From Clitoria ternatea (Eukaryota > Streptophyta > Magnoliopsida > Fabales > Fabaceae): DNA of 64,000 bases. The notes under the pieces are model-generated. The model saw only the letters and a program-made list of their open reading frames with translations. It was not told the origin of the DNA and made no database searches. The position numbers and the translations under genes were made by a program. Positions 46,473 through 59,100 of this stretch are shown here, in pieces (positions within the stretch are counted from its first letter, which is position 1; the number at the start of each line of letters is the position of its first letter). Location: contig CM075673.1 in the NCBI GenBank assembly GCA_037962975.1, forward strand, positions 119,431,001-119,495,000, read 5' to 3'.

Positions 46473-49193
46473 AATTTGACTTTTACTTCTTCATCAAAGT
46501 TGTAGATATTTTTGTTATGTGAATTTGGAAACTTAAACTAACTGATTTGGATATGTATAACATGAGTTATGGTCAAAATACTGAAGTATGTTTCTTTTGA
46601 ATGTTTCATGACTTGGTTCTGGATATATGTTGAGATTGTAAATTTTGTGAGTATGGTTAGCCATCTTTATCTTCATAAAAGTTATAGATATAGATGTTAT
46701 GATTCTGTTAGATTTGGTCTTATATCAAAACTCTAAGTAATATGGAATTTATACTTAAATTTCTCTTATGTGCTCATGCTGTTTAATTGTTTCTGAAAAT
46801 GAGTGTCTTTAATTAAAGTTTGGTAATTCATATATTTCGAAATTGAAAATGATATATTCATAAAATTTGTAGATCTTTTTGTCCTATAAATTTAGAGACC
46901 AAAATCTTCTAAAAAGGATAAGTAAAACTTGAGTTATGATTTATTTATTAAAGTATGACGTTTCTGGAAGCTATGTATGAGTGAGTGCTTGTCTAGCTGT
47001 TTGAGAATAATTTATAAGAAATTAATTTTTGATCCCTTCATAAAAGTTTTAGATTTTTGAGTTATGAACATGTGGGATTTAGTCCCATGTAAAAATAATT
47101 TTTTTATTAAGAGATGTACAATTTTTACTAAAGGTTGTCAAAGCTGTAACTGAATCTATAATACTGAAATTACTGTTTTGAAGTCAAAGTAATTTTAAAA
47201 TTGCGTTTTATACTTATAGAATTGGGACATGTGGTCTTCCTAAAAGTTATAGATAATTCCATTTTTGAAAATTTGGCACAAGTTTTATCTTAAAATAATT
47301 TTTTTACAAGGAGATATGCCTATTTTACCAAACTGTGTACATGTAGTAAAAATTTACAAAAGTCAGTGTGTTGTTTGTAACGTGGAGCAAATTCTATAAG
47401 GAATTAGAATTTTTGGTCTCATGAATGTTGTAGATAATTTTGTTATGGAACTACAAAATGTGGAATTACTTAAAAAGGATTTGATTTTCTCACGTTATGG
47501 CCTTTTTACTAATGTATGTTGCTGTTGTAAATTTCTGAAATTTACCTATGATGGTTATTATGGATGAAAATGATATTTTCTATGTGGGTAATGATTTATT
47601 TATGAATTATTGAGGGATTATTGATTTTTATGGATGTTATTGAGTGTCCTATGAATGTCAGACAGTATGTACATCTTTGTGATGAATGATTATGAATGAC
47701 TAAATTAATGTATACATAAATGCCTTGTGGTTTATTGAGATATGTTGTTGAACTGTAAATCAATGATTTTGAGAATTGATATATGTGATGTATCCTTTGA
47801 GGACTTGTGGCTTTCAAGTGATTATGGAAGCATTGATATCATGGTATGTTAAATTGATAAAGAGAATTAAAGACATTCGTGCATCATAAGCATTTGGACG
47901 CATCATGAAATTTAAAGGTTTCATGATTGTCGGCCCTGGTGGGGGGTTACTCTATGATGAGTTAAAGCCTTATTTTTATTGAGCGCCATGAAGGGTAGGG
48001 ATTCATGGTATATGCTAAGTCCTACTTGTGTACTTTGGTACTTGAGCGCTACGAAAGGTAGGGATTCATGGCATTATGCTAAGTCCTAATTGTGTCTCTA
48101 TGAGACTCTTTACCGCAGTATTCCCACTAAACCAAAATGGATCCAGCATGACATCATTTGGCTAAATTAAAGATTATTAAATGTAAATGACCTTGTTTGG
48201 CATATTCATCATATCATAATTGTTTGTTGATTGTGTTTGTGCAATTTTACTTATTTTATATTTATTCTATATTCTATTTCACTATTACATTATTTTTACA
48301 GTGCATGCTTCACAGAATGACGAGTGGTGAAATTGATGAAGCTTTTATGTTTTATTGCTTGGACTTTGACCTTATTTGACTTTTAATGTGTTGTAATAAT
48401 ATTATTATGTACCCCGTACTACAATCTTATTAATCATTTCCGCTATATAAATGTATTATGTTTTATTCGTTCACGACTAGTATGCATGATAATATTCCGC
48501 ATTTATCAATTTTTATGTGACCTCAGAATTTAAGTTACGAATTTCAAAATGATTCTTTAAACACGAAAAATTTATTACAAAAATTTGGGTTAATTAATTG
48601 GAATTTGTAATTTGGGTTTTGGGTGTCACATTAGAATTCACATTATTTGACTTATACATTGCATATTGTTTGTTGTATACATGCTAAGGTTCTCATTATT
48701 ACGCTAACATATTTCATTTATTTCTCAATTAGGTAAATACTATGTGGTCGACAGCGGATATCTAATGCCAATGGGATACTTGGGTCCATACAGAAATGAA
48801 AGATATCATCTCCCAGATTTTAGGCGTGCATGTGATTTTCGAAATCACAATGAGGTTTGTAATTATTTCCACTCCAGCTTAAGGTGCACGATTGGGAGAA
48901 GTTTCGGTGTATGGAAGAGTAGGTTTGCAATTCTTAGGTTTATGTCAAAGTTCAGCTACGAGACTCAAGTTAAACTAGTATGTGTCACGATGACGATACA
49001 CAACTTCATTCGAAGATGCTGTCTACTAGATATTGATTTTGATAGCATAAATGAAGATAGCTATATGAGCCAACAAAATCATTCTCACTCTGAACCGAAC
49101 GATGAAGTTGACACAACCTCATCACCGGGCATGAATGCAATCCGTGATTCAATTAGGGACCAACTTGTTTATACACAATTCAATAATCAGTAA

Positions 49194-50145
49194 TGTTTAT
49201 CATTAAATTATAACTTTGTTAATTTTAATATATGTTGGGAGTTTCTAATATAAATAAAATAATAAAATCAATTTATTACATTTAATTTATAAATAATTAT
49301 TTGATAAATTTATTACCTTCAATATATAAAAATAATAAAATGCTGTAATTTATTAGTTTTACTATAATAAAAACAATAAGATATATTTTTATTTCACAAT
49401 ATATAAAATTAATCACATTAATTTATTAGTTTTATTATATATAAAAAAATTTATATTAATTAGTGTTTAATATATTAATTCATTTATTAAATATATATTA
49501 TTAAATTTAATACCTTAGTACACCATTAGTTTGTTTTCCCTTTTTTTTTCCCTGCTACCCAATGTAATTTAACCAAAAATTATATAAACGTTGTTTGGGC
49601 TGTTCTTTTCTCTCTAAATATATGGCTAATTGCAATATGATTTGCAACATAATGTCATCGAATAAATAATGCTTCGGCATCATTATGATCGTTGGCTAGT
49701 GAAATGCTAACCAGATTAAGAAAAAACTACCGATATTTTTTATGGGTTAAGGCAGAGTAATAATGGATACTTGCACAATTGCATGCGTCTTTATATTCTG
49801 TGAAATCATGGGTTTTCACCATTATTAATATTGCACATAATGTTTGGCATTTCATAGAGAATCTTAAACCATGGTTTCGACAAAATCTACTACAAAGATT
49901 TTGCTCGAATTACAGAAAACCAAATATGAAGCAACTTCCGTAATTCAACAATACACGCTAAGGGACTCTTTTACATCTATAATTCGGTATTCCCAAAAAA
50001 ATGCACCAATTTGGATGTCCCCAAAGAAGCAACTTCCGTATACAGGATCCAAAAGATGTTTCTTCTTTTACATAATATCTGTATTATATCGAATATAATG
50101 GATTGTGAATTAAACCCAGTATATAACTATGACATCCTCGATGAA
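49194..50145. other. AT-rich spacer between transposase remnant and VPS52
   Basis: 49200-49520 is almost entirely A and T. 49860-50145 is less so and probably holds the VPS52 3' UTR (minus strand). I looked for the transposon's right terminal repeat here and found none that pairs convincingly with the 17.5-kb region. Confidence 0.45.
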
Positions 50146-53100
50146 TCAGAAAGTTCGTGAGTATTTCCTAATTTCGTACATGATTGAAGATATGGAAACA
50201 AGATCTTTGTTCAATGCAGAGCCACCGACAATCCTCTTAATGCAATCCGAGAGTCTTGTATAATAAAGTAACAACTGAGTCAAAGCAGCCCTTAAGATCT
50301 CCATGCCACACAAGAAGTTGCTGAAAGAAGTAATAACGTCTTTGTGCATCAGCTCTATTGCAGCCTTCCACCTACTCGCAAAATCCTTCACTAGTGGCTC
50401 CACTTCAGCCACGGTTATGGGCTTGTCCAGACTTGCCGTTGGGTCCTCGGCTGATAAATTACAAGCAAACGCAATTAGACCCATAGTAAACAGAGAACAT
50501 TCACAATGTGTTGCCATGGTGTCACTTTTATAATACTTACAAGCTCTGGCCTTTACAAACTTGATTAAATTATTGAAATGCTCTTGAAGCAGTTCTTCCT
50601 GCAAGTAACGAGAGAACCTTAAGGACAGTCACAATGAGAAAGTGAGAAAATTACATTATTTGCACTGTATAATCTATAGGTGCCTTGTTCCCTTTCTTCA
50701 ATCCATAGCTATTGCTAAATTTACAAATTGTAGGTTTTTATAGTCGTGAGTTCCAAGGTCTTACATTTCACTTTTTTTGGCAATTAATAAATTTAGTTCT
50801 CAAGCACTGAACAATGGACAACTCAGCAAGTTTGTCTTATTTGAAAGTCTCTAGTTTAGGACTTAACACCACAACTTTCTAAAGGAAGGGTAGGCCCTAA
50901 TGTGAACATTATTATATGGGCAAAGACACAAGAATGTAAGGTACAGCAACAGAAAATATTGATGCACTCATTTCTTCCTGACACTATCAAAACACAAACC
51001 TATCTTTATATTGAAACGAAATGATTGCACTTACCACAAATATTGTCGTATTGCTCTTCAGCAGTTCCTCAAAGTGCATTTGAATCTTCCCACCTTCAGG
51101 ACCTGCTTCCTGGAATCAAGTAGGAAAATTTCAGTTGTCAAAAGTCAAAGAGAGCAACCTATCTGGTTATGCAAACCACATCGTTATTCAGTTGAAGGAA
51201 CTTGTCCTATAATTTTTTCCATCCAAATTTAAAGCTGTCTTATCCACTGTCCAAGTAATTTTCTTGTTTTGCCCTTGACTTTTAACATTGACAGATGCAG
51301 ATATAGCTATTCTTCAAAACTAGGTAACTTTGCTGATTCCTTACCTTCAGAACAGTAATTGTCATATCATAATTGTTTATAAGAAACACTGTTTGCGATT
51401 TTGGTTTAGGGAAATTCTTTGCAAGCTTGATAAGTAAGTCATCAACAGCCATTCTAAGTCGTTCCAAATTCAAATCAAGCTGCAATCAATAAAAAGATAG
51501 ATTATATTAGAAATTTAAAAAGGAAAACATGATGACACTCACTTTTATCACACCAACCTGGCCATCTCCCCATTCAGCATTTAAATGGATAAGTGAAGCA
51601 GTAAACTCAGCATAACGCCGCATGACATAGTGAGGATGAACATCATCTTCCCATAATGTTTTCACATTTGCATTACGCAAGCTGTTGAGGTGCATGTCAA
51701 ACACCATTTTAAATCGAGGCCACAGGGAAATGTTGACCTGTAGAAAATAAATTAGCTCATCATGAATCAGAAGTAGAAAACTCTGGACACAGGCCCGTTA
51801 TCTTAGTAGCAGTATTCCTTGAAGCCATCAATATTACAGGTCCATTAAAATCCAAAGGTAAAAGTTATCTATGAGACAATTGCACAACATCAGAAAATGT
51901 GTATATAGAAAAGAGGTAATAAACAAGTTTGAGAAGGACAGAGTCAGAAAAATGTTACTATACGGCTCCCAATCCAAGCACTCTCTTGAAAAGATTAATC
52001 TTGTCTAAGTACATATACATTCCATAGGAAACTGACCTTGTCTAGATAAGAATCCAAGCATGGAATCCGTCTCCGGGACATGATGAGCTGAAATTGAAAA
52101 AGCACGTCGCTTACAAAAATTGTATAAGTGAAATATCCCCAAATGTACAAAGTACCTCTGCTGAAACATGCAGCATAGCTATACCAATGGAACCTCTTTA
52201 AATGCCAAATTGCGAAAACAATTTATTCTGTTGATTGCTATATTTCAAACAAAGCTTTCTCTCCATATATGTTTTCTGTGCCAAAAAAGCATCAGTATGG
52301 TTCTTGCTTAAACATGTTCTTTTAAACCAAAATTAAATGTTAAACTATTTAGTTAGTCCCTAAATTATTGAGAAACATCTAAAAAGGTTCCTACGCTTTA
52401 TAATTAGGACTCAGTCAACGTTTCCATTGGGGTTCCTTTAAGTACAGGGACCTAGTTACAGATTGGACTAGGTTGTTTGTCTAATTTTTAAGTATGTGGT
52501 TAAACTATTTCAAAATTCGTAATTAGGTGTCTGAAGCCTAACAAAAATATTGTCAGGGACCCAATCACAAACAATTAAATAGCTCCAAACCTAATTACAT
52601 GTTTGTGGGCACGTACTTAAAAATTCCCAAATGACTAACTAAATAATTTAACCAGAAATAAAATATTATAATGAAACATTACCTGATGCTGGTGTATTAT
52701 GCGGATCATAAGCATGAGGCCTATAGCATCATAACAATTCGGAAGTATAGTATTGAAATGCTCATCAATGACACCAAAGGGACCTGACAATACCAAGAAG
52801 CAAATTTTAAGCACCTGCTTGAAAACTAAGTCCTGAGATGAAATGAGATTCAACCCTGGAGTGATCTAATTGTGTTGGTAACTTGGTATAGTATACCAAA
52901 AAGGAATATAACAACTATTCTTTCTTCATTAAAATCATTACAACCAAATCCATTTTCCACTGGGTGGTCTGGCTACATGAATTGAATGAAGCCACTGTCT
53001 TCTGTCTATAACTAATTCAAAATCCTTCTTAATGGTTTCTTTTAGATTACATATTGATCTACCTCAACCCCCAATTATTGGCATATCTTCCATCTATCTA

Positions 53101-56100
53101 ATTAATTCTTTTAACTAGGGCCTTCATTGGTCTTTTCACATCTTAGATGCGATTTTAACTTCTCTTCCTCAATAGATGTCACTCCATGTTTTCTCTGATA
53201 CATTCATTCCTGATCTTAACTTTTCTTCTATGAACAATTATTCAATGCAACATCCACATCTTTGCAAAACTTACCATATGATTTTGTTGGCCTTTATTGA
53301 GAACATTAGGAACCATAAAGCATCCTTATAGTTGTACAGTAAAAATTTCCTTTTAGCTTAACTGGGTACTTGCTGTAGAATATGATCTCTAGATCATTAA
53401 ATGACAATTTTTGGTTAGCATAGGCACCAGAGCATAGTCTTAATATATTTAAATTATTATATTGTCCTTTAATTAATTAATTTTACAGTACTCAAGATTA
53501 AAGTTTTTGGCAAACTTGACACATGCAATTCATTCCTTTTGTATGAGACACCTTGACTCATCAGTGTTTCTTGATGTTTAACAATACCAAGTTTTATGGT
53601 ACCATGTTTAAAATGGTGTTTACTAATATATGGTTGCTGCTAATATGCCCCACGTGTTTTAGGAGTTATTTTAGTCTATTTACAACTTTTCATTTACTAA
53701 TATACTCTCAAAGGTGTCGCTCACTAATATACTTCTTTTGAAAAATAAGTGAGTGTATTAACAGCCCCCATTCTTGTGTTTGAGATAAAGACTACCTACT
53801 TATATATAAACATATATGAAGTATGAACAAGCCAAGTACCAAATGTGATAATGAATCCAACAATGTTTGTCTCACATATCAATAAGCTAGAAGTTCCCCC
53901 CGCCCAAATGTATATACTATCTGTGTATATTTTAAGTGAAAAATTCCTCCAAATAGTCAAGTCATAAATACCTGAAAAAATTTCATAGAAAATAGATTCT
54001 TCTCCAAAAAAATCATCACAGAAATTATATCTGCAGGATGAAAGAAGATAATGTCAACACTCAACGAGAAGACCATTATGCTAAGAGGTATTTTATATGA
54101 CAAGATGAAGAGGCATAATGAACAGTGGAGTACTCTGAAGTAGCAGTATCCATAAGCAGCTTCTGCAAGCTCCTGAACAGGACCTCATATGGATATTTAG
54201 TGGAGCTGGCTTCAGCTATATGAGGAATTAAAGCAGGTTCATCAATTTCCTGGTACCAGTGTAGCTTTTAGTGTACTGTCAAATCTAATTTTGTATCCAA
54301 AAGTCTGTGACTGTAGAATCTGTGCAGAGTCATTTAATCATATACCAATTCCTACTCATAGTAGTCAATTTCAAAACCAGTTGCATTGCAGCCGACCCCA
54401 AAATTGGGATCACTGCCTCATGGAGCACATTGCATGCACTATTACATTATCGTGGGGTAAAAACTTATTATATGCTGAATTTCTTTTTAAAAAAAAGATA
54501 ATGATAGAACTAACAAACTCAGTTAGTTTGTTATAGCTAGAAAACTAATTCAGTTAATTTGTTATAGCTAGAAAAGGGTATATAAAGGAAATCTGTGAGG
54601 AGGGTAGGGGGCAGGAAGGAATATTCAGAAATATTATAGGTTTGGAAGGAATCTAAGGTCTCTCAATTGCTCTGTAAAAGGTGTAGCAAGAAGGGAGAAT
54701 TATTTTGAATAAAAGTGTTTCTGTAATTTTTTTTTATTGATCCATAGCTATCAACTGGTATCAAAGCTCTTCTTTCTTGGGAAAGTTTCATGATGGGAAC
54801 AAGAATGGAGGCTAGAGTTGAAGCGATAGAGCGAAGTTTTTCAGAATTACAGCGACATTAAGAAGAAGTCGAACGCCGTTCGTTAACTAACGCACGTATA
54901 CGTAACACCGAAAACACTGTGAAGGAAATCTTGTGGAAATTGGAGATGCAAGAGGGTTTTCATCACAGATCCAATGCAGACACTAGTAGTGAGAATGGCA
55001 GTAAGGGAGAGGACAATACAAGAAGGAACTATCAATGGAGAAAACTAGAAATCCCAGTTTTCGAGGGAGAAGACGCTCACGGCTGGGTTAGTAAAATTGA
55101 GAGGTATTTTCAGTTACGTGGGGTGAAGGAGGAAGAATGCATGGCAGCTGTCATGGTTGCTTTAGAAGGGAGAACATTATCATGGTTCCAATGGTGGGAA
55201 TCCTGTTCCGGGATGGTATCTTGGGGGCAATTCAAGAAAGCAGTTATTCGCAGATTTCAACCATCAATGGTGCGGAACACATACGAGATCTTATTAGAGT
55301 TAAAACAAGAAGACACGGTGCAAGAATATCGTGAACAATTTGAGATATATGCAGGACCTTTAAGAATTGAAGAGCAAGAATATTGGCAGGGCATTTTCTT
55401 GAGCGGTCTCAAAGAAGAGGTCAGGGCAGAATTGAAATTACATGTGATGGAATCCTTGGTAGAGATGATGGACATGGCACAACTTATTAACGAAAAAAAT
55501 CAAGTGATCTAGAGAAAGGGTAGGGCAGGGAGTACGGGAGGAGGTAAATGGGGAACCTACAAGAGTAATTATTTTCCAAGAACACAAAATCTATTGAGGG
55601 GAGCAGGGTAGTAGAATAAAACCCGAGGGAACTACAGGAGGCAACGTGGTCACTCAGGTGGAATCTTTAGCCTTAAAGAACTCAGGTATCAGTTCTACAA
55701 ACAGACCCACTAAAAATCCAATAAACTCAAGTATCAATTCTACAAACAGACCCACTGAAAGTCTAGTAATTAGTCGAAGTGGGAGGAATTTTAAAGAATT
55801 ATCTGCAGCAGAGTATAATGACAAGCAAAAGAAAGGCCTTTGTTTTAGATGCGTTGAGAAGTATTCCCCGGAACATGTTTGCGGAAATAAGCAGTTAAGG
55901 GTATGTTGTTAGAAGAGACAACAGATTGGTCAGAAGTGGGATAATTCATGGGAATCCCTATCAGTTTTTAGTTTCCTTCATTTCACCTTGAGGACAAGGT
56001 GAAAGCTTGGGTGGGGGAGTATTGATAGAACTAACAAATTAATTCAGTTAATTTGTTATAGCTAGAAAAGGGTATATAAAGGAAATCTGTGAGGAGGGTA

Positions 56101-59100
56101 GGGGGCAGGAAGGAATATACAGGAATATTATAGGTCTGGAAGGAATCTAAGGTCTCTCAATTTCTCTATAAAAGGTGTAGCAAGAAGGGAGAATTTATTT
56201 TGAATAAAAGTGTTTCTGTAATTTTTTTTGTCTTAATTGATCCAGAGCTATCAGATAAACACATAATTTTAAATTTTAAATTAATTTTCTCATTTCCTAA
56301 TTTCTATGACACCTTTTCCCATTCTTACATTTTTTTTTATATATAAATCATTTCCCATTCTCTTAATCCACCCTAATGAGCTAAAAGACAAAAAACCCCT
56401 CTTCCAATTCTCTTAAATCCAATCTATTGAGCTAAAACACAAACCCACCTCTTGAACTAAAAAACACAATCACCTCTTCCCATTCACTTCAATCCAATCT
56501 ACTGACAAAGAAGAAAGCCCCAATTTGGAGGAAGAAAGAGGCACTACTGACTGACAGTGAGAGTAAGCCCCAATCAATGATGGGGAGGAAGAAAAAGTGA
56601 GGAAGACAAAGAAGAAAGGCTAGTCAGGCACTATACCATGCATGCCAGAGGGAACAACCCTCACTGGAGATAATGAGCTCACCAAACATTACAAGAGAGC
56701 TCACCGGAGATGAGGGAGAGGGGAGACAGAGCTCGCACCGTGAGAGAGGAGGCAGAGAGATGTGCGAGAGAGGGTTGCAGTTGCCAGAGATGCTGGGTCG
56801 CAGTCACGGGCTTAAGTTGCAATTGTCGGAGAAGTTAGGACGCAATCAGCAATGAAGTGGGTGGCCGAGAAAAAGAAAAAGGATAACAGAGAGGGCTGTG
56901 GGGCTGTGAGAGGGAGTGATAGGTGTGTTTCATGCAGCGCGACTGGTCTCTCTCACAGAGGGGCCGCAACTCGTTAACACGAAGCAATCGCGGCCGTGAA
57001 AACGCGATTTAACTACTATGTTCATACTAAACCATGCAAAGCTCAATAAAGACAATATTACAACCAAGGAATAACATGTGTATTAGAAATGGATTAGGCC
57101 AAACTCAACACCAAAAGCTAGCTCAAGGTGGATGTAGAGGATTATCCAAACCTTATAAAGAGTATTTTGACCATATTCTTACTCAATATAGGATAGCTTA
57201 ACTACATGATTTATAGCATGAACTTATTTATTTGTTGAATCATAGTAACATAATTAATCATCATCACTTTTGTTAGAATATTGTAAATATAGGAATCTGC
57301 AATTAGAATTGATTGTATATGATTGTATTTTGATTTTGTATTTATTACATTGCTATTATAAAAAGGCTACTCCGATGTGTATTCAAACACACGGAATTCA
57401 TCCAATTTCCTTGTTTTCAACATGGTATCCAGAGCCTAACAAAAGGCAACCCTAATCCGTGTTTTACCCAGTGGGCCCACTGCTCACCGGTGAAATTTTC
57501 TTTTCGAAACCTGTGTTTCATCTCCAGGTTTTCAATCCTTTTTTTTCCGGTCGTGTATTTCCCTCCGACAGCTTTTTTTTTCAAGCTTTTTCTCTAGTGA
57601 AGTGTACTGTGTACACTGTAGCTACCTTTTTCCGGCGACTTTTCCGGCCGACCACAACCAGATCAGGGCCGCCGCCTCTCGATCAGCAAAACCCCGAAAC
57701 CCCAGCTCGTTTGGCCGTCGCACGCGCCCCCACGTGCGGCTTATCTGTCTGTCAGTTTCTCTCCTGGCCGCGCCACCACCGGCACGTGGCTGCTCTGTTC
57801 AGCTTCCGCCTTGGCCCGTCGTGATCGCCTCCCTGTGTAGATGTTTCTGCCACTGGTTGCTTGATTCGAGATCATTTGACGCTGTTACAGTTCGTTTTCC
57901 ACTTTCTCTCTCCTCTTTTACTGTTCATTTTCTCTCTCCTGATGGTTGCTGCTGCTGCTGCTGGTCCTATCACTGTCCTTAACACTCTGAATGCTGAAAA
58001 ATTCACGGAACCAACTATGGGACAAGAGCTTCAGATGTCAAACTTTGGTTTAAGGGACATGGTTATCTTGACCATCTTACAACCAAAGAAGACTCTATTC
58101 CTGCTGTTGATCGTCTTAAATGGGGTACTCTCGATGCTCAACTTTGTAGCATTTTGAAATCCACCTTGTCTCCTACTCAGGAACAAATTTTTCGTCCTTA
58201 TGACACCTATGAATCTCTTTGGGCGCAAGCCAAACTCCTTTATACAAATGATACTCAACGGTTATATGGGGTTTGTGAGACTCTTATGCACCTGCTTACT
58301 CCTTAGCAGATTACTAGTCCTATCTCTGATTATCTAAGCAAGGTTAGTGGTGTTCTTCATGATTTGAATGAAGTTCTTCCCTTGGCTAACAATCCATCCA
58401 CAGATATTGAGAACCGTCGCAAGCTCTTTATGGCGTTAGCATTACACAGTCTCCCTCCTAAGTATGAGGTGTTCCGTGAGCAAATTCTTGGCTCCCCTGT
58501 GGTCCCTACCATGGATTCTACTTGGTCCACTCTCATTCGTGCCAAGGCCAAGACTCCTGCACCTGTCCTTACTCCGTCAGTGCCTGTTCCTGTTGAGGTT
58601 GACACTTCTGCTTTGATTGCTCAGGACCGCACCAACAATCGTCGTTTTGGCAAACCTCGCCCAAAATGTAAGCACTGCCATAAACATGGACATACTATTG
58701 ACCGTTGCTTCCTATTACATGGTCGCCCCCTACGAATAGCAAATGTTGTGCAAGTCCCTACTGAAGTGCCTGAGCCAAACACCACCACCCCTTCGTCTGG
58801 ACCGCCAATTGTGCCCACACCTACTTACGATGACTATCTTGGTTAGAGAAGTCTAAAATTTCAGGTTCCACGGCTTCTGTAGTGCAAACGGGTAATTCTT
58901 TTGTTGGTGTTTCTCATTCTCTTGGTCCTTGGCTCCTTGACTCTAGGGCCACCGATCATATCACTGGTAACAAGTCCTTATTCTATACGTTTTCCAGTTC
59001 TAATTGTTTACCTTCTATTACTATGGCTAATGGGTCCCAAACTCCGTCTCACGGACTTGGCACTGTTCATCCCCTTCCTTCTTTATCTGTTGACAATGTT

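Larger units (their letters stand above)
22436..48630 (+). mobile_element. Solo LTR A (~3.2 kb of own sequence), host of element B
   Basis: Starts TGTAACATCCCAAAAATTTC at 22436 and ends GGGTGTCACA at 48630. The 5-bp duplication TTAGA lies at 22431-22435 and 48631-48635. Removing element B leaves 22436-23499 plus 46478-48630, about 3.2 kb, which lines up with the two ends of element B's own LTR, including the left start and the right-end GTGATAGTG-like/CGAAAAATTTATTAC stretch. No primer site, gag or pol belongs to it, so it is one LTR of the same broad family as B. The ends and target duplication are directly visible. Confidence 0.85.
21688..49193 (+). pseudogene. PIF/Harbinger-like DDE transposase, split by a 26-kb retrotransposon nest
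   Basis: Segments 21688-22429 and 48733-49193 are two halves of one transposase. The left half begins MSSSDDDNGLND and includes RCYEMLRMSKDV and YFKDCIGAIDGTHVP (first catalytic Asp). The right half includes YYVVDSGYLMPMGYLGPYR and VKLVCVTMTIHNFIRR, typical of the end of this family. The left half ends at a splice donor (CACAG/GTTAGA); the right half starts after TTTCTCAATTAG, and the join restores the PPTGKYYVVDS reading. Solo LTR A entered this ~103-bp intron 6 bases after the exon end, duplicating TTAGA. Frameshifts near 22015 and 22280, a stop near 22158 and a W-to-stop change near 22347 show the gene is dead anyway. Terminal inverted repeats were not identified. Confidence 0.75.

Noticed and set aside
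56673..56855. Arg/Glu-rich 60-codon frame
   Set aside because: Arises from the purine-rich stretch in the VPS52 intron; no homology signal.
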